Assembly (NCBI GenBank): GCA_900553895.1
Contig: USFB01000013.1
Location: 1-41,267 of the forward strand
DNA from: an uncultured bacterium
Lineage (GTDB): Bacteria > Cyanobacteriota > Vampirovibrionia > Gastranaerophilales > Gastranaerophilaceae
DNA: 41,267 nt
Direction of reading: 5' to 3'
Shown: one piece after another, positions 40,774 to 41,267 of the stretch
Layout of the letters: each line of letters starts with the position of its first letter
Position numbering within the stretch: position 1 is the stretch's first letter
Notes under the pieces: generated by a model
Told to the model about the DNA's origin: nothing
What the model saw: only the letters and a program-made list of their open reading frames with translations
Databases searched by the model: none
Translations under genes and position numbers: made by a program

Positions 40774-41214
40774 ATGAATATTAATATACGAAAAATGAAA
40801 TTTGAAGATAAAGTTGAAGTTATTTCTATGATGAAAACTTTTTATTCTTCAGAAGCTGTTTTTACAAATGGTAGCGATGAAATATTTAATGCAGATTTTG
40901 AAGCATGCACTAATGATTCGCCATATCTTGAAGGTTATGTTTTTACTTCTGACGAAGTTATTTTAGGTTATGCAATGCTTGCAAAAAGTTTTTCTACCGA
41001 GTTTGGAAAATCTTGTATTTGGTTTGAGGATTTATATTTGAAACCGGAATTTAGAGGACATAAAATAGTTCCACAATTTATTAAATATGCGGAAGCTTTA
41101 CATCAAGATTCTATTTTTAGATTAGAAGTTGAAAAAGAAAACTCTCATGCCTGCCATGTATATAAAAAACAAGGATTTACTGAACTACCTTATTGTGAAA
41201 TGGTTAAAACATAA
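40774..41214 (+). CDS. GNAT family N-acetyltransferase
   Basis: 146 residues with a full GNAT fold. MNINIRKMKFEDKVEVISMM gives the first strand-helix. LGYAMLAKSFSTEFGKSCIWFEDLYLKPEFRGHKI carries the acetyl-CoA loop with the RGHKI variant of R-G-x-G. RLEVEKENSHACHVYKKQGF is the C-terminal motif with the YxxxGF ending. It acetylates an unknown amine (a small molecule or a protein N-terminus). It is divergent from mutL and probably leaderless. A minus-strand terminator hairpin lies just past its stop. Confidence 0.8.
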   Translation: MNINIRKMKFEDKVEVISMMKTFYSSEAVFTNGSDEIFNADFEACTNDSPYLEGYVFTSDEVILGYAMLAKSFSTEFGKSCIWFEDLYLKPEFRGHKIVPQFIKYAEALHQDSIFRLEVEKENSHACHVYKKQGFTELPYCEMVKT

Positions 41215-41240
41215 AAAAATACCTGATTTTAGAATCAGGC
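41213..41240 (-). terminator. Rho-independent terminator, minus strand
   Basis: CCTGATT (41222-41228) and AATCAGG (41233-41239) pair around TTTAG-like loop bases; the A-run at 41213-41219 is a T-run on the minus strand. It probably ends a minus-strand gene entering from the right of the window. Confidence 0.7.
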
Positions 41241-41267
41241 ACTAAAGATTAGTAAGATTGGGAAATT

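Noticed and set aside
1..41267. CRISPR arrays, rRNA or tRNA genes
   Set aside because: No regularly spaced identical repeats and no recognisable tRNA or rRNA segments were seen; repeats present are palindromic or dispersed.

Overview
The window is AT-rich chromosomal DNA from a diderm bacterium: it has an LptF/LptG permease, Sec signal peptides and a SulP transporter. The mix of TPR proteins, large coiled-coil surface proteins, an NrdG-type activase and many dispersed palindromes looks most like a gut Melainabacteria/Gastranaerophilales genome. That assignment is an impression from protein style, not a proven placement.

Layout. 1-786 is repeat-rich DNA with one unlisted 24-codon hydrophobic ORF inside a highly structured transcript. 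787-11841 is a minus-strand phage head-gene cluster. In transcription order it holds a Zn-ribbon protein, a terminase-small-like protein, a GNAT-like protein, the 5' stub of a broken gene (probably the large terminase), the portal, a minor-head-motif/lipase fusion, the scaffold, the major capsid protein, a decoration-like protein, a small ORF, a lysozyme-like protein and a head-tail adaptor. No tail, integrase or repressor gene is visible. On the opposite strand the cluster carries three paralogous small membrane proteins and a REP-associated tyrosine transposase (RAYT) with its REP palindromes. The lipase and two of the membrane proteins lie between two direct copies of an ~85-bp REP-containing repeat.

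12059-24742 is host DNA: a zinc alcohol dehydrogenase, a radical SAM/SPASM protein, a TPR-metzincin protease, a DUF308 membrane protein, a secreted TPR protein, two tandem large paralogs of unknown function, and an operon of an RGG-rich Zn-ribbon protein with rimM and trmD. 24985-30321 holds a small conserved protein and two convergent giant proteins (an EF-hand/LysM-like one and a coiled-coil one) sharing a strong bidirectional terminator. 30519-41214 holds aspartokinase, a secreted NTF2-like protein, a SulP/STAS transporter, a GAF/HD-GYP-like protein with lost metal ligands, an NrdG-like activase with a ComEA-like HhH protein and LptG, a coiled-coil membrane protein, MutL with endonuclease motifs, and a GNAT acetyltransferase.

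Two gene-expression styles coexist. Phage and most host genes have clear GAAAGG/GGAGG ribosome binding sites. The antisense membrane genes, the RAYT, the SulP gene, the radical SAM gene and the GNAT gene instead have a -10 hexamer exactly six bases before the ATG and no ribosome binding site, which predicts leaderless mRNAs. The strongest candidate for something undescribed is the lipase/membrane-protein cargo inside a tail-less capsid cluster.
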